From assembly GCA_024195585.1 (NCBI GenBank), contig SWBL01000328.1, positions 1 to 58,082 of the forward strand: a stretch of DNA of 58,082 bases, given 5' to 3'. This stretch comes from Aureobasidium sp. EXF-3400. Taxonomy: Eukaryota > Ascomycota > Dothideomycetes > Dothideales > Saccotheciaceae. Each line of letters starts with the position of its first letter. Position 1 is the first letter of the stretch. Below, in pieces: positions 10,740 through 22,096 of the stretch. The position numbers and the translations under genes are program-made. The notes under the pieces are model-generated. The model was not told the DNA's origin, made no database searches, and worked only from the letters and a program-made list of their open reading frames with translations.

Positions 10740-11037
10740 GTACGCGCGAAAGGATTTTGCACATGGGAAGGCTGGAAATGCTTGATGAGACAAGTAGATA
10801 GATGAGATGTGAAAGGATTGGATTGAGAGGTTGATGGAACCAACGTTTGATGTCAAGTCGGATCCGCGGAGAACTGAAGGCCCGTGCAGCATCCCCGAAG
10901 GCCAGCAACCAGACGGTCAAGGAGCACCGACTATCCTTACTTTACAACTTGACTGTCTCAGCACGCTCACTCTTCTCTCACGTTTTGCGATAGACCTTCT
11001 TCTCATCTATCCCGGATAACTCATACAGTCCACCAAG
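10740..11037. promoter_or_regulatory. promoter region of the ankyrin gene
   Basis: Pyrimidine-rich sequence precedes the ATG at 11038, as is common for fungal promoters and leaders. No specific site is assigned. Confidence 0.35.
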
Positions 11038-11678
11038 ATGGCAGACGAAGTAATCTAGACACCATACAGTCAGCCCTCAAGCAACCGCTAATATATATTT
11101 CACCCAGGGTGCCTCATCCCGCGAACTTTTGCTCGAAGCATGCCGCCGCAACAATACCGATCTCCTTTCCACAGTCCTGTCAGAGTTCAAATCGACCGAC
11201 GAACTTGCCAACTTTCTCAACACTGCGACTGACGCTTTGGGCTGCGGTGCCCTGCACATCGGTGCTCAGTACGGTGCCTATGAGGTTCTGGATATGCTGC
11301 TGGACCAAGAAGGTGTGGAGATCGATGGAGTAGAGAAGAGAGAGGGAGACACATGCTTGCACAAGGCTGTCAGATATGTCAACAGCTTGACCAAGGATGA
11401 GTGGGAAGAGGGTCAGGCTATTGTCGATATCTTGATCGACGCTGGTTGCGATCCCAGGTATGTCTCACGAGTATCGCTTTTGGTTGATCAAAGAGCTGAC
11501 GTGGCTATGCAGGATACGCAACAAGGCCAAGCTGCGCCCTATCGACCTCACTGATCCGCGCAACACCGAGCTCAGGGGTCTCTTGCAAAAGGCAGAGTTC
11601 ACTATGTTGGCTGGCGACGACGTTGTTCAAGAAGAAGACGACGACGCTGGTGCTGGTAGTGCCAGTGACAGCGATTAG
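11038..11678 (+). CDS. small ankyrin-repeat protein (Yar1-like)
   Basis: Exons are 11038-11049 (only MADE), 11108-11457 and 11513-11678, giving 175 residues. Two ankyrin-type repeats are readable: GALHIGAQYGAYEVLDMLL and a second containing GDTCLHKAVRYVN with GQAIVDILIDAGCDP. A partial third reads IRNKAKLRPIDL. The tail is acidic (EEDDDAGAGSASDSD). Size, ankyrin core and acidic tail resemble yeast Yar1, the dedicated chaperone of ribosomal protein Rps3, but ankyrin proteins are easily confused and I give no symbol. The 12-nt first exon is supported by the in-frame ATG, a GTAATC donor and an ACCCAG acceptor. Confidence 0.75.
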
Positions 11679-12068
11679 CCGCATACCTTCTCCTACTATC
11701 AACATCATAGCACTGGAGCACAGGAGCATCAGGACGGGTAAACCAAGAGCATGGCTAGGCGTTTTTGGGGGGTTGATCTTCTTCATTTCATCTGTGCATA
11801 AAGCAAGCCTATAGAAGGATAAGACTACGGCTCGATGCCATTCAGAACTCTCTGCCCGAACGTGTGTCTTCTTCGACCCTTAATGTCCAGGTATGACGGA
11901 AAAGACGATTGCCGAGTGAATGCGCTTCTCTAGATTCGAAATATGGTCGATCTGTATCGTGACAGTCGTGGTAATGCTGTAGAAGCGGCGCTGGGTGCTG
12001 GTAGAAAACAGCCTGGCGTTATGGTATTGGTCATGTCGAAAATGATTACTTTAGATTTTGGTCGTTGT
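11679..12068. other. convergent 3' region
   Basis: These 390 bp lie between the stop codons of the ankyrin gene and SF3b5. No gene is supported; the region holds the two 3' UTRs. Confidence 0.4.
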
Positions 12069-12383
12069 TCACTCCTGGTCCCTCGTCTGCAACAAAGTCA
12101 GTCGCTGAATATGCGAAAAGATATATTAGGTACGAACCTCTGGAGGAGGGCCAACAGGTCTAACCATCTTTTCGATGAGCTTGACGCGCATCTCCTCGCG
12201 GGTGCCCTCGCCCATAGCCAGGGTCATGTATGAGAGCAGAGGCGGGTGACCGACATACGAGGCCAGACTATCGCGTTGAATGTTGGATGTCCACTCGAAT
12301 CTGGTAGTGTCGGCATGTCCGGTTCCGACGTATTTGTTTTGGAGCGCCTCGAGCTGCTGGGTTGTACGGAGCTTGTCTGCCAT
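12069..12383 (-). CDS. splicing factor SF3b subunit 5 (SF3b10/Ysf3)
   Basis: The first exon, 12383-12138, encodes MADKLRTTQQLEALQNKYVG and continues with GTGHADTTRFEW, YVGHPPLLSYM and LIEKMVRPVGPP, which is the SF3b5 family signature. The second exon, 12086-12069, adds TRDQE, giving 87 residues, the usual family length. SF3b5 is a small structural subunit of the SF3b complex in U2 snRNP, needed for branch-site recognition. The first-exon donor is GTTCGT, which is weak. A second donor (GTACCT) five bases further would give a longer, different tail. The preferred end PPETRDQE resembles the typical filamentous-fungal end PPET.. . The gene is divergent from NSE3, with 214 bp between the start codons. 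Confidence 0.9.
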
Positions 12384-12597
12384 CTTGTATAGTCTTGTGT
12401 AATTTATTGATGACTTTCGCAAAGGACGATGGTTCCTTCCTTGTTAGATGCTTGCCAAGAACTTATCCCCGTCATCTCCGGCGCAATTTAGCTTCGCGTC
12501 ACCTTGAGGAAGTCGCGACCCACACGCGAGCTTCAGCGGCCTGTTGTTCACATTTTCGAGTCACTTTCAGCATAACGTCTATTCACGGAAAATCACA

Positions 12598-13644
12598 ATG
12601 CCTCCTACTCGAAAGCGTCGCGCTGTAAGTGGCTGATCCTCAATCGACTCCGTATCAAGACTGACCTCCTCTTTACAGCCAGCCAACGAGGAGCCAGAGG
12701 ATTCAGATGCAGACGTTAGACCACCACAGCGACGTAGAATGTCCGATGCCGAAGAAGAAGACTATGCTGGTGGTGAAGCCAGTGCCACCCAAGGCGATGG
12801 CAATTTCGCTGTCATGGTCAAGAACATGGTCCGCCTCGCTCTCGCATGCGAATACTCACGGACACCCATAAGACGCAACGACATCACCACCAAAGTGCTT
12901 GGAGCAACCGGCGGTCGTCAATTCAAGGCAGTCTTTGCTGAGGCTCAGACTCAACTTCGAGGAACCTTCGGCATGGAAATGACCGAATTGCCTGCAAAAG
13001 AGAAAGTCACACTGGCACAACGCAGAGCGGCGCAGAAATCGCAGACTACACAAAAGGGTAGTGCAAGCTGGATCTTGACATCTGTCCTGCCCGAGAGATT
13101 CCGTCAACCAGAAATCCTACCTCCGTCACAAGCACCGACATGCGAACTCGAATCTCAGTACACAGGACTATACACTTTCGTCGTGTCACTGATCTACCTG
13201 AACGGCGGCATGCTACCAGATGGCAAGATGGAACGTTATCTCAAAAGAGTAAATGTGGAGGACGCAGCGGCGCAAAATAGTGTCAGTATCCTGAGTAGCG
13301 GAGGAGACAAGACGGAAAAGCTGCTCAAGCGTATGGAGAAGGATGCATATATCATCAAAATTCGCGACAACTCAACTGGAGAGGAAGTCATCGAATGGAT
13401 GGTCGGACCTCGTGGAAAGACAGAAGTCGGCGATAGCGGAGTCAGAGGGATGGTGAATCAGGTCTACGGTGAAGTGCAAGACCCAGCGGAGCTTGCAAGA
13501 GCTCTGGAACGCAGTCTTGGGGCCAATGAGGCGCCGAAGCGAAGAGAAGAGCAGGCGGCACAATCGCAGAAGAAGGGAAGACGTCGCAGAACGCAGATGC
13601 GAGACGAAGGTGAAAGTAGTGATGGCGATAGTGACTCGACCTGA
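12598..13644 (+). CDS. NSE3: SMC5/6 complex subunit Nse3 (MAGE family)
   Basis: Exons are 12598-12624 and 12679-13644, giving 330 residues. After an acidic/basic disordered N-terminus, the MAGE homology domain starts near residue 45 with VKNMVRLALACEYSRTPIRR and continues through TKVLGATGGRQFKAVF. Its second winged-helix half contains TFVVSLIYLNGGMLPDGKM and the helix around LKRMEKDAYIIKI. Nse3 binds DNA and pairs with the kleisin Nse4 and the RING protein Nse1 in the SMC5/6 complex that handles recombination intermediates. The C-terminus is strongly basic (KKGRRRRTQ) and then acidic. It shares a short divergent promoter with SF3b5 and is followed in tandem by SPP1. Confidence 0.88.
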
Positions 13645-13853
13645 GGACCGGTCGAGGAGAGATACATACCTATTCGCTCCCCTGTAGGGATATCATGAGT
13701 TATGACAAGACTATGCACATATTCATATCTATGCAACCCCCGCATCAGACTAGGCCTGAAGCGTGCGAAATGACAAGCTCGAAGCCTCTCGATTTCACAT
13801 GCGCGAGGCTTCGATAGCTCGACTTGACACAAGACATGTGAATTCGACCCATC

Positions 13854-15779
13854 ATGTCGTCGGCTGGGGGATCAATAGACGTCGAGTCAGAGACGACATC
13901 GGTAGCAGTCACACAACCAGCTCCGTCGCCCTCGAACCAAGAAACAACGTCGGCGCAAGACAAGATGGTCGGCCATGATAGTTCTCATTTGTTGCACCAA
14001 CTCGACCCGCCTTCCCTGGATTCGACCGCCGTCGTCCAACAGATCTCTGAGAATCGAGAACCTTCTTACACCCGAGAAGAACCTACCACGTCCCGGATAC
14101 GCCATGCGCCCGAACACTCGACCATTACTTCCCTCAAACACGAACACAGCTCGCGCACACAGTCGCCACTACGAGAATCCTCAGTTCCCGTACCATCGAC
14201 CGAGATGGCTGCCGCAGTTATACCTTCCGCGCCTCCTAAGAGGAGCCACAAGAAGAAGGGCGTCGCAGCAGCAGCTGTTACCAAGCGTAGCACTGCCGCC
14301 CCTGCTAAGCGTAGCCACAAGAAGAAGGTCGTCGCATCTTCAACTGCTACACCTGCACAATCCTCACCAGCACCTCGTTCTGTACGCGACGCTTCTTCTC
14401 CAGCAAGATCGTCACCCGATGTAGATGGCAACGGCGATCAACACTTCTCTGGCGACGAAGGAGAGGAAGAGGATGGCGGTGTCATCTCTGACACGGATCT
14501 TTACTGCATTTGTCGCAAACCAGATACCGGAACCTTCATGATAGGCTGTGATGGTGGCTGCGATGACTGGTTCCATGGCAAATGCGTAAACATTTCTCAA
14601 GAATGGAAAAGCCTCATCGACAAATACATCTGCCCCTTCTGTACGGAAAAGGGCATTGGCGAGACGACTTGGAAGAGAAGGTGTCGTCGTAATGGTTGTG
14701 GCATGCCTGCTCTGGTCCACAAGCACACGAAATTCTGCTCGGACAGATGCGGACGCATGTTCTTCCAGGCGCTGGTCGCGGAACACACTCGCCAACCAGT
14801 GGTGGATACAGCAAGCAGATCGAGAAGAGGTCAACAAGCGACTGTTGACGACCTAGGAGCTAGAGGCGGTCTCATCAGCGCCAACGAGCTCAAAGCCATC
14901 ATCCTCGCCCACCCAACGGTCGAAGCATTGCACAACCTCAACAACGGTCCCGTCTCTCCGATACCTGGCTCCTCTCCCAACGCTATGAAGGACGAAGATG
15001 CAGAAGACGAAAACGCCATATCTCACGAATCCGCTCTCAACGACATCGAACGCGAACGCATCGACCAAATCACACATCTCAAGACCACCGCACGCGACCG
15101 CCACTCCCTCCTCAAGGACCGTGCCAGGTTTATCGCAATGCTCAAAACCGTCGCGTCCCGCCTCGCCGACCACCGAAACGTAAAACCTAAGGATCTTTGC
15201 GGTTACGACTCGCGCCTCACCTGGAACGACGACGAATTCAACGAGTGGAGATCTTCAGAAAGCGGCCAGGAAGCCCTCAGGTTAGGAAGTCTACCTTTAC
15301 CCTCCGACGAAGACATCGATGGCGACATAGGCATGAGCGGTGTTCAAAGCACCTCTGACCAACAACAATTCACCTGCATGAAAAAGCGCTGCAGTAGACA
15401 CTACGAATGGGCCAAACTGCACATTGAAGACAACAAGTTTGAGATCGGAGCTAACAGCAGCGCTCTTCAAGGGTTGGAAAAAGAGGAAAGCGAGATTATA
15501 CAACGCGCTCGGCTGAGGGTTAGAGAGATCAGAGCTGGCGGTGTGGGTGGAACTGTTGAATTCCATGGTTGCAGTGTGCCTAAGGAGAATAAAGAAGATA
15601 AGGAGTTGGGCATGGCTCCTGTGGTTGAGCAGCACCATGATGTGGAAATGAAGGAGGAAGAGACGAAGGAAGACGAGGAAGAAAACATAGAGGAAGAGGT
15701 GCGTGTGGAGGAAGAACAACAGCATGATGCTGAGGATAAGGAAGTTGACATGGTGGATGCTATTGCTGCTTCGATCTGA
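13854..15779 (+). CDS. SPP1: COMPASS (Set1) subunit Spp1, PHD finger protein
   Basis: This is a single exon of 641 residues. Residues 1-205 are Ser/Thr/Pro-rich and include two copies of the basic motif KRSHKKK, probably nuclear localisation signals. A PHD finger follows (about residues 216-265): YCICRKPDTGTFMIGCDGG, CDDWFHGKCV and YICPFC. A second zinc region matches Spp1/CXXC1 proteins, with CRRNGCGMPALVHKHTKFCS and DRCGRMFF. The middle carries a predicted helical region, and the C-terminus is very Glu-rich. Spp1 is the reader subunit of the Set1 histone H3K4 methyltransferase complex; its PHD finger binds methylated H3K4 and in yeast links to meiotic break formation. It lies in tandem after NSE3 and converges with FRS1 (279 bp between stops). 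Confidence 0.87.
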   Translation: MSSAGGSIDVESETTSVAVTQPAPSPSNQETTSAQDKMVGHDSSHLLHQLDPPSLDSTAVVQQISENREPSYTREEPTTSRIRHAPEHSTITSLKHEHSSRTQSPLRESSVPVPSTEMAAAVIPSAPPKRSHKKKGVAAAAVTKRSTAAPAKRSHKKKVVASSTATPAQSSPAPRSVRDASSPARSSPDVDGNGDQHFSGDEGEEEDGGVISDTDLYCICRKPDTGTFMIGCDGGCDDWFHGKCVNISQEWKSLIDKYICPFCTEKGIGETTWKRRCRRNGCGMPALVHKHTKFCSDRCGRMFFQALVAEHTRQPVVDTASRSRRGQQATVDDLGARGGLISANELKAIILAHPTVEALHNLNNGPVSPIPGSSPNAMKDEDAEDENAISHESALNDIERERIDQITHLKTTARDRHSLLKDRARFIAMLKTVASRLADHRNVKPKDLCGYDSRLTWNDDEFNEWRSSESGQEALRLGSLPLPSDEDIDGDIGMSGVQSTSDQQQFTCMKKRCSRHYEWAKLHIEDNKFEIGANSSALQGLEKEESEIIQRARLRVREIRAGGVGGTVEFHGCSVPKENKEDKELGMAPVVEQHHDVEMKEEETKEDEEENIEEEVRVEEEQQHDAEDKEVDMVDAIAASI

Positions 15780-16058
15780 TTGTTTTCATTTCTGTCGAGC
15801 AGGCATTTGGGTTTATTGGCGTTTATTGGGACATGGAGGGACTGCAAGCAGATATACCCCTTGAGAGGAAAGAGGAACCCTTCACTGACGAGAGGAGCAT
15901 AGCATGGAACCAAGGAGTCAGTCATTAGGTAGCACAAATCACACAAAAGAATCATCGTGTCAAAGACCTGTTTCGCATTTCTATCCATCTTTTCCCTCTC
16001 TTTTTGGCTACACATATGGGATATCTTATTTTTTTCTCTACAAAGCATAAATGGGTCT

Positions 16059-18078
16059 CTAAAGGAACCACTCGAGCTCAATCTCCATGGCCGAAACGGG
16101 GAAGGGCAGCTCGAAGTTCTTGAGTACCGTCGGGTGCATGACACCGAAAGTACCCACTCTCTGCGGCTTGTCGCCGAGCTTGATGTAAATAGCAGCAGAG
16201 TGGCCAGCAAAGAAAGTCGGGTCTGTATTTTCAAATTAGTTTCATGAACAACAGTGTGTTGGGAAAGGGATACTCACCATCGACTTCCTCGATCCAGTAG
16301 CCCTTGACAGCAGGGTTGCTGAGTCCCTCCTCCTTGGTAATGAAAGCACTCTTCAACATCAACATGATGCGATCGAGCAGACCATGCACAACCTCAAAGC
16401 CAGAGCTCTTACCATACCAACAAGCAGCAAAGCGACGTTCGTTTCTGCTCTTTCTCTCACAAGACTCGTCTTTCAAACCAACATCGCTGACCTCGAAGAT
16501 CTTCATGGGTACAGAGTGATGCTTGTTTTCACGGATGGTCTTGAGGAGACCGGGTAGCAGGCTAGTGCGCACGATCTGGTATTCTTGGGTCTTGGGATTT
16601 TGAAGGCGGACGGCGAGGTTGTCGTCTTTGCGGTTGAGCCATGTGTAGTTTTCGTCGTAGGAGCAGAGGATCAGGGGCATGACTTCTGACCAGCCGGCCA
16701 TGGCAGTCTCGAAACGGACAATGTCGGCAAGGCGGTTAATGGGGAGGGCTGCACCGACAGAGGTGGTGGCCGAAACGAAGCGGCGCTCAAGGTTGTTGAA
16801 GCCGTAGGCGATTGCGGCATCTTCCATGATATCGGCCTGGTGCAGGACATCGGCACGGGTGATTGGGACATCGACATCGAGAATATCCGGTGTTGATGAG
16901 GGCTTGGCGTGGTAACACATCTTCTTGAGCATATCACAAATCTCCTGGGGTTGAAGCTTCAAGCCGCAAATGGAGTTGATGTAGCTGACTTCGGCCTGGG
17001 TGGTGCGAGGGGTGAGGTCGGGTGCCTCACGGGTCTGGCCGTTGTGCTCGGAGATAATCTTGACGGGCTCAATGGTGAAGGGCTCCTCGCAGTATTGAGA
17101 GAACATGGAAACGATCATGTGGTTGACGATTTCCAGCTTGGTCTTGTCAGTGGCTGTGATGTCGATCAGGACGTTGGTTGTGTCGAGAGTGATTTTGGAG
17201 TGGTTCGAGTTGATGATGGGAGGCATAGAGAGAACAGTGCGGTTGCTGTCGTAGATGATGGGGTAGACGGGCGAGTCGCGGATGATGGGCAGGTAACGTC
17301 CAAGATGCTTGTCCTTCTCGTAGAACTCCATCATTTCCTTGCCGGTCATCTCCTTGGTCTGGTTCAGGGGGGCGAACTTGATATCCTCTGGTGCTAGTGC
17401 CTCGTAGGTGAAGGGGCCCTTGATGGTGTCGAGATCGTGGGTACCGATGGCGACAAGGGTACGTTGTCTCGCCAGGTTCTGGTGAAGCTTGTCCTGGAGA
17501 GCGATGAAGGACTCGTAGCGGGCTTTTGTGAACTTGATGTTTCTCAGGACGGCGCATGAGAAGTAGGGTCTGATTTGTGATGTCTCTTCCTTGACAGTGA
17601 CAGTCTGGAGTTCGCCATCCTTGGGAGCGACGAGGCGGTAGTTGGGAGGAGGGGTGTTTCCGAGGAAGACATTGAGGTTCATGGCAATGCCCTCGAAGCA
17701 CAGCATATCATAGCGGTTGGCAGGGATCTCGATCTTGAGTTGAGGAGGCTCTTCGACGCCATCAACAATTGGGCGTTTTGAGTCGGTTGTCTGCGAAGCG
17801 CATCAGGAAGGGTCCAGTCAGGTATGAAAGTAGTAATTGGTCAGGCGTACGTCTTCATCGAGTTCGATACCTGCGAGATGAAGTCAGTACGGATTACTAT
17901 CAAAACAAGAAGCAACAAGAAAGTACCAAATTCAAAGCACAGCTCGTCAAATTCTTGGGTAGTGTAGCTGCAAAGAAAGTGGTTAGGATATTCTGCGGTA
18001 GATCGGGGACCTGATGGTAACATACGACTTGCCCAGAGCCTTGAAGAGCTCGGCCTTGTCAACCGAAATAGTAGGCAT
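16059..18078 (-). CDS. FRS1: phenylalanyl-tRNA synthetase beta subunit, cytosolic
   Basis: Five exons on the minus strand: 18078-18026, 17967-17927, 17870-17851 (20 nt), 17790-16278 and 16222-16059. Together they encode 596 residues, close to yeast Frs1 (595). The N-terminus reads [20 protein letters not shown] and then [15 protein letters not shown]. The B3/B4 editing region, the B5 domain ([21 protein letters not shown]) and the core with [20 protein letters not shown] follow in order. The C-terminus contains [20 protein letters not shown] and ends ELEWFL. The beta subunit pairs with the alpha subunit to charge tRNA-Phe. All joins preserve the frame and family residues, so the tiny third exon is well supported. 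The gene is divergent from TPD3. Confidence 0.93.
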
Positions 18079-18580
18079 CTTGAAGAAAACTGCTGGGAGG
18101 CTATGTACAGATTTCTCAAAGAACAGTCGCGGTATGCGGGTGAATCATAGGCCAGGCTGAGGGCGCTTGGTGGGACACAGCAATCTCGAGACTTGGCATG
18201 ACCGAAGTGCAGCAATAGCGTCGACAGCAGCCCAGCGACCACCAGCAAGCCCCCAAACACCCTCCTCAGTCGCGCAATATTCCCATACACCCCCATACCT
18301 CTTGTCGCCGCCTTTGTCAATTCGACAAGCTCTTAATTGCAATCCTCGCCGCTCCAGCCGTCGCCCCTGTAACCAGGTACGCTCCACCGCCAGACGATTC
18401 CTCCGACACGTCTGCTGGCCCCCCTCTCTAATTACAACATCAACGCCGCACCGCAACAATCCAGCCCATCTCAAACACCATCCACGACAACACCTACTGA
18501 CACGTCCAAGCCACTCTACCGCGGGCTGAACGTCTGCCCACGACGCTCTTTTCCTTCTATCAAAGCTTCAATCGCCCAAC
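18079..18580. promoter_or_regulatory. divergent promoter region FRS1 / TPD3
   Basis: This 502-bp gap lies between the two start codons. Its TPD3-proximal half is C/T-rich on the plus strand. Short open frames in both directions are not supported. No specific binding site is assigned. Confidence 0.5.
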
Positions 18581-20698
18581 ATGGATGCGCAACAGAACGA
18601 CGAGCTCTATCCCATCGCCGTCCTCATTGACGAGCTCAAGGTCCGCCAACTACACACCCTCTGTTGCCATGCTTCCGCTTCTAATGCGCTTTACAGCACG
18701 ACGATGTCTTGCTCAGACTGAACGCCATCCGCCGCCTGTCTACCATTGCCCTCGCTCTCGGCCCCGAGCGCACCAGAGAAGAGCTCATACCCTTCCTTGA
18801 TGGTATCGTCTATCCGCACACGTCCTGTCCGCTCACAAAACAATCACTAACGCTGCACAAAGAATCTGTTGAGGATGAAGACGAGGTCTTGACCGCCCTG
18901 AGCGACGAGCTTGGTGGTTTCGTCGAGTATGTTGGTGGCCCAGAGTACGCCCACGTGCTGCTCTCTCCTCTTGAGAACCTCGCCGCTATCGAGGAACTGC
19001 TCGTCAGAGACAAAGTCGGTATCCCTGTTTATGCTTCACCGCGTCGGACTTACTGACCATCTCATAGGCTGTCGAGTCGCTCAACAAGATTTGCGAACAA
19101 CTATCAACCGAACAGATCGATCAGTACTTCATTCCCCTGATCGGCAGACTTTCAAAAGCAGACTGGTTCACCGCAAAGATTTCGTCCACCGGCGTCTACA
19201 AGGTCGCATACACCAAGACCGACCCCCAGACACAAGAGTCCCTGAGGCAGGGATTTGCACAGCTCGTCCACGATGATACCCCCATGGTCCGCAGACAGGC
19301 TGCTATCAACTTGGCCAAGTTCCTGCGCGTCATGCCGCCGAATGTTGTCATTGAGGAGATGATTCCTCTTTTCCAGCACCTCGCCGGCGACGACCAGGAC
19401 AGCGTTCGTCTTCTTACTGTTGAGATTCTTGTCGCCATCGCCGAGACAGTCCCCAAGGAGCAGCAATCAAGCCACGGCGTTCTTCTCACCGCACTAAGAA
19501 GCCTTTTCGAGGACAAGAGCTGGAGAGTACGCTACATGGTCGCAGAGAAGTTCGAAAAGGTGCGTTTGTTCTCAAAGTCATTATCCGCATTCGCCGTACT
19601 GACGATTATTTAGATTGCCAAAGCCGTCGACGACGAGGTTGTCAGCCGCGATCTTGTCCCAGCCTTCATCAAGCTCCTCAAAGACACCGAGGCTGAAGTA
19701 CGAACTGCCATTGCTGGTCAAATTCCTGGATTCTGCGCCCTCATCGAGAGAGATGTCCTGCTCCAAGAAGTCATGCCCGCAGTTGAGGAACTCGTCTCGG
19801 ACTCGTCGCAGCAAGTGCGTGCCTCGTTTGGTACCCAGATTAGTGGTCTGGCTCCTATTCTCGGCAAGCAGGAGACCACCGAGCACCTTTTGCCCATGTT
19901 CCTCCAGATGCTCAAGGATGAGTTCCCTGATGTCCGTTTGAACATTATCTCCAAGCTCGAGCTTGTCAACGACGTCATCGGTATCGAGCTCCTCTCACAG
20001 TCTCTCCTCCCTGCCATCGTTCAGCTTGCAGAGGACAAGCAGTGGCGCGTCAGACTGGCAATCATCCAACATCTTCCTCTCCTGGCTTCCCAACTCGGTG
20101 TCAAATTCTTCGATGAGAAGCTTTCCAACCTTTGCATGGGTTGGCTCGGTGACACCGTCTTCAGCATCCGTGAGGCTAGCACTCAGAACCTGAAGAAGCT
20201 CACAGACGTTTTCGGTGTGCAATGGGCCAACGAGGCTATCGTTCCCAAGGTTGTCGCTATGGGCGGCCACCCTAACTACCTGTACCGCATGACCACTTGC
20301 TTTGCAGTCTCGGTGAGTCGATCTCGATGATCACGCATCAGAACCCTGCTAATAATACACAGACCCTCGCACCCGCCTTGTCTCTTCCCGTCATCCAAGA
20401 GTCCATCTTCCCTATTCTGTCAAACCTTGTGGTTGACCAGATCCCCAACATCAGATTCAACGTCGCAAAGTCATACGCAGTATTGATCGATGTGCTCAAG
20501 CGTCTGCCCGATACCGAGTCAACAGTTCTCTCGCTCGAAAAGACAGGCAAGACTGGATCTGGTAGCCCCCAGGGTGATCAGCTCATCCGGGAACAAATCA
20601 TGCCTAATCTGGAAAAACTCATGACTGACGACGATGTTGACGTCCGCTTCTTCGCTAGCCAGGCAGCCAAGAGCTACAGCGACGCAATGCAATCATAA
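18581..20698 (+). CDS. TPD3: protein phosphatase 2A scaffold subunit A (PR65/Tpd3)
   Basis: Six exons: 18581-18640, 18697-18802, 18863-19014, 19068-19559, 19614-20312 and 20363-20698, giving 614 residues. The start reads [20 protein letters not shown], the usual A-subunit N-terminus. The rest is a chain of HEAT repeats with recurring D..VR.. and W.VRY/W.VRL turns, for example [34 protein letters not shown] and [18 protein letters not shown]. The protein holds the PP2A catalytic subunit and one regulatory B subunit. Near residues 585-595 a short low-complexity insert ([13 protein letters not shown]) lengthens the last repeat relative to the human protein. The second-intron join gives [11 protein letters not shown], as expected for the family. 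Confidence 0.94.
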
Positions 20699-22096
20699 TC
20701 TCTGCCTTTAGAAAGTGCTCGATATCACGAGAAAAGAAGAAAATACCAGGGCGCTGAAGGAAGCTCCAGTGTCCAATCATACCTTACTTGTTAGAAATGA
20801 ATACAAGAGTTGCACAAATGCTTGTTCTCTTCCTCTGTGCCGACAGTCAGATTCCAGATGGTCGAGTCAAGGACCAAGCCAGCTTTGGTTGAAGAGTAAA
20901 CAAATACACTCGAAGAATGCTGGCGAAACAACAAACACGCCCACCATTTTCCGCGTGACGTCGGGTCATCCCCATGACGGGTTTCACTCTTCTCCTGAAT
21001 TTTGGACATGTCACATGTTTTGCCAGGAGGGCTTTTCTCGGCAGTGGTTCGTGGACGTTTGAAAAAGAAACGGTGATGTGCGTGTCGTTGACTCCCGAAC
21101 AACAACGAGCATGCGGGACCGCTGTTGATTGCAGTCGGTAGATTGAAGATGGATAGCCGTGATATATAACAGAAGCAACGGTGTGGACCTCGCTTCTTTG
21201 TTTAAACTTGCGGTGCAAGTTTCACGGTTCCACCTCCTCTATACTGGGCGTCTGCGTTTGCTCCCCTTTCCAGCGGTCAAATTCAAGTTACCAAACTACC
21301 AGACTGATGTAAGCCTCCTCCATCACTTGAGGAGCTGAGTGTCTTGTTGCTTGCCCTAGGAAAAAGCCAGACTATCGATTGCGGGTGATAGGCAAGTGTG
21401 TGCATTGATTGTGACTGTCTGTGCACAAAATGCTCGCCCACAACATGCCTGGATCTGGCTTCCGAAATGAAGATGCTCTCTAAATGTGAAGACACTAGTA
21501 TAAGCCACTCCGTGACTCGGGACAAGAAGACGCGCGTGTCGCATAATCTGTTACAAACTTGGCATAAGTCTGGTCGATTCGGCTGGGTTTGGGATTGTTA
21601 TTGTTAATCTACAGTATAGGGGTTAGTGGTGGTTTCCCTTTCTGGGGCATGCTGTGGAAAGCGAAAGGCTCAATTCAACGTCGAACCAATGATCCTGACC
21701 AGCACTCAGAGACGGCAATCTAGAGATATGAACATCATTTGGAAGCTTCCAGCCAACGGTCCTGTCGATATCCCTTGCATCGTGGCCATGAGAGCTCGGA
21801 TCACTGGGACCTGCATTAGCCTTCGCCGACAGGAGGGCGCAATCTCCCAAACAATTCCCCGGCCGACGGTCGATCACACATATGGCTGGTTATAAACCAG
21901 AGCATTGCTCGACCTCAAACTGCGCTCTTCGTTCTCACCATCCAACTCTTACAATAATCAGACTCCGGTCGTTACACTCTTTACAGACCAACTATCAACA
22001 CATTCTTTAATAACACACTCACCACCACCTTTTTTCCAACCACCATCCCGACTATCTTCACATAAACCCAAAAACCAAACAACCAAATCAATCAAA
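20699..22096. other. long intergenic region and promoter of the GPI protein gene
   Basis: This 1.4-kb stretch lies between TPD3 and the GPI-anchored protein gene, with no supported gene. The last 200 bases are a C/T- and A/C-rich leader directly before the ATG at 22097. A long upstream region fits a strongly or conditionally expressed wall-protein gene. Confidence 0.45.
21891..21896 (+). promoter_or_regulatory. TATA box candidate of the GPI protein gene
   Basis: TATAAA lies about 200 bases before the start codon, in a C/T-rich region typical of highly expressed fungal genes. Confidence 0.45.

Noticed and set aside
15467..16234. 255-codon minus-strand open frame across the SPP1 3' end
   Set aside because: It is antisense to the Glu-rich SPP1 tail, giving an artificial Ser-rich product, and partly overlaps the FRS1 end in another frame.
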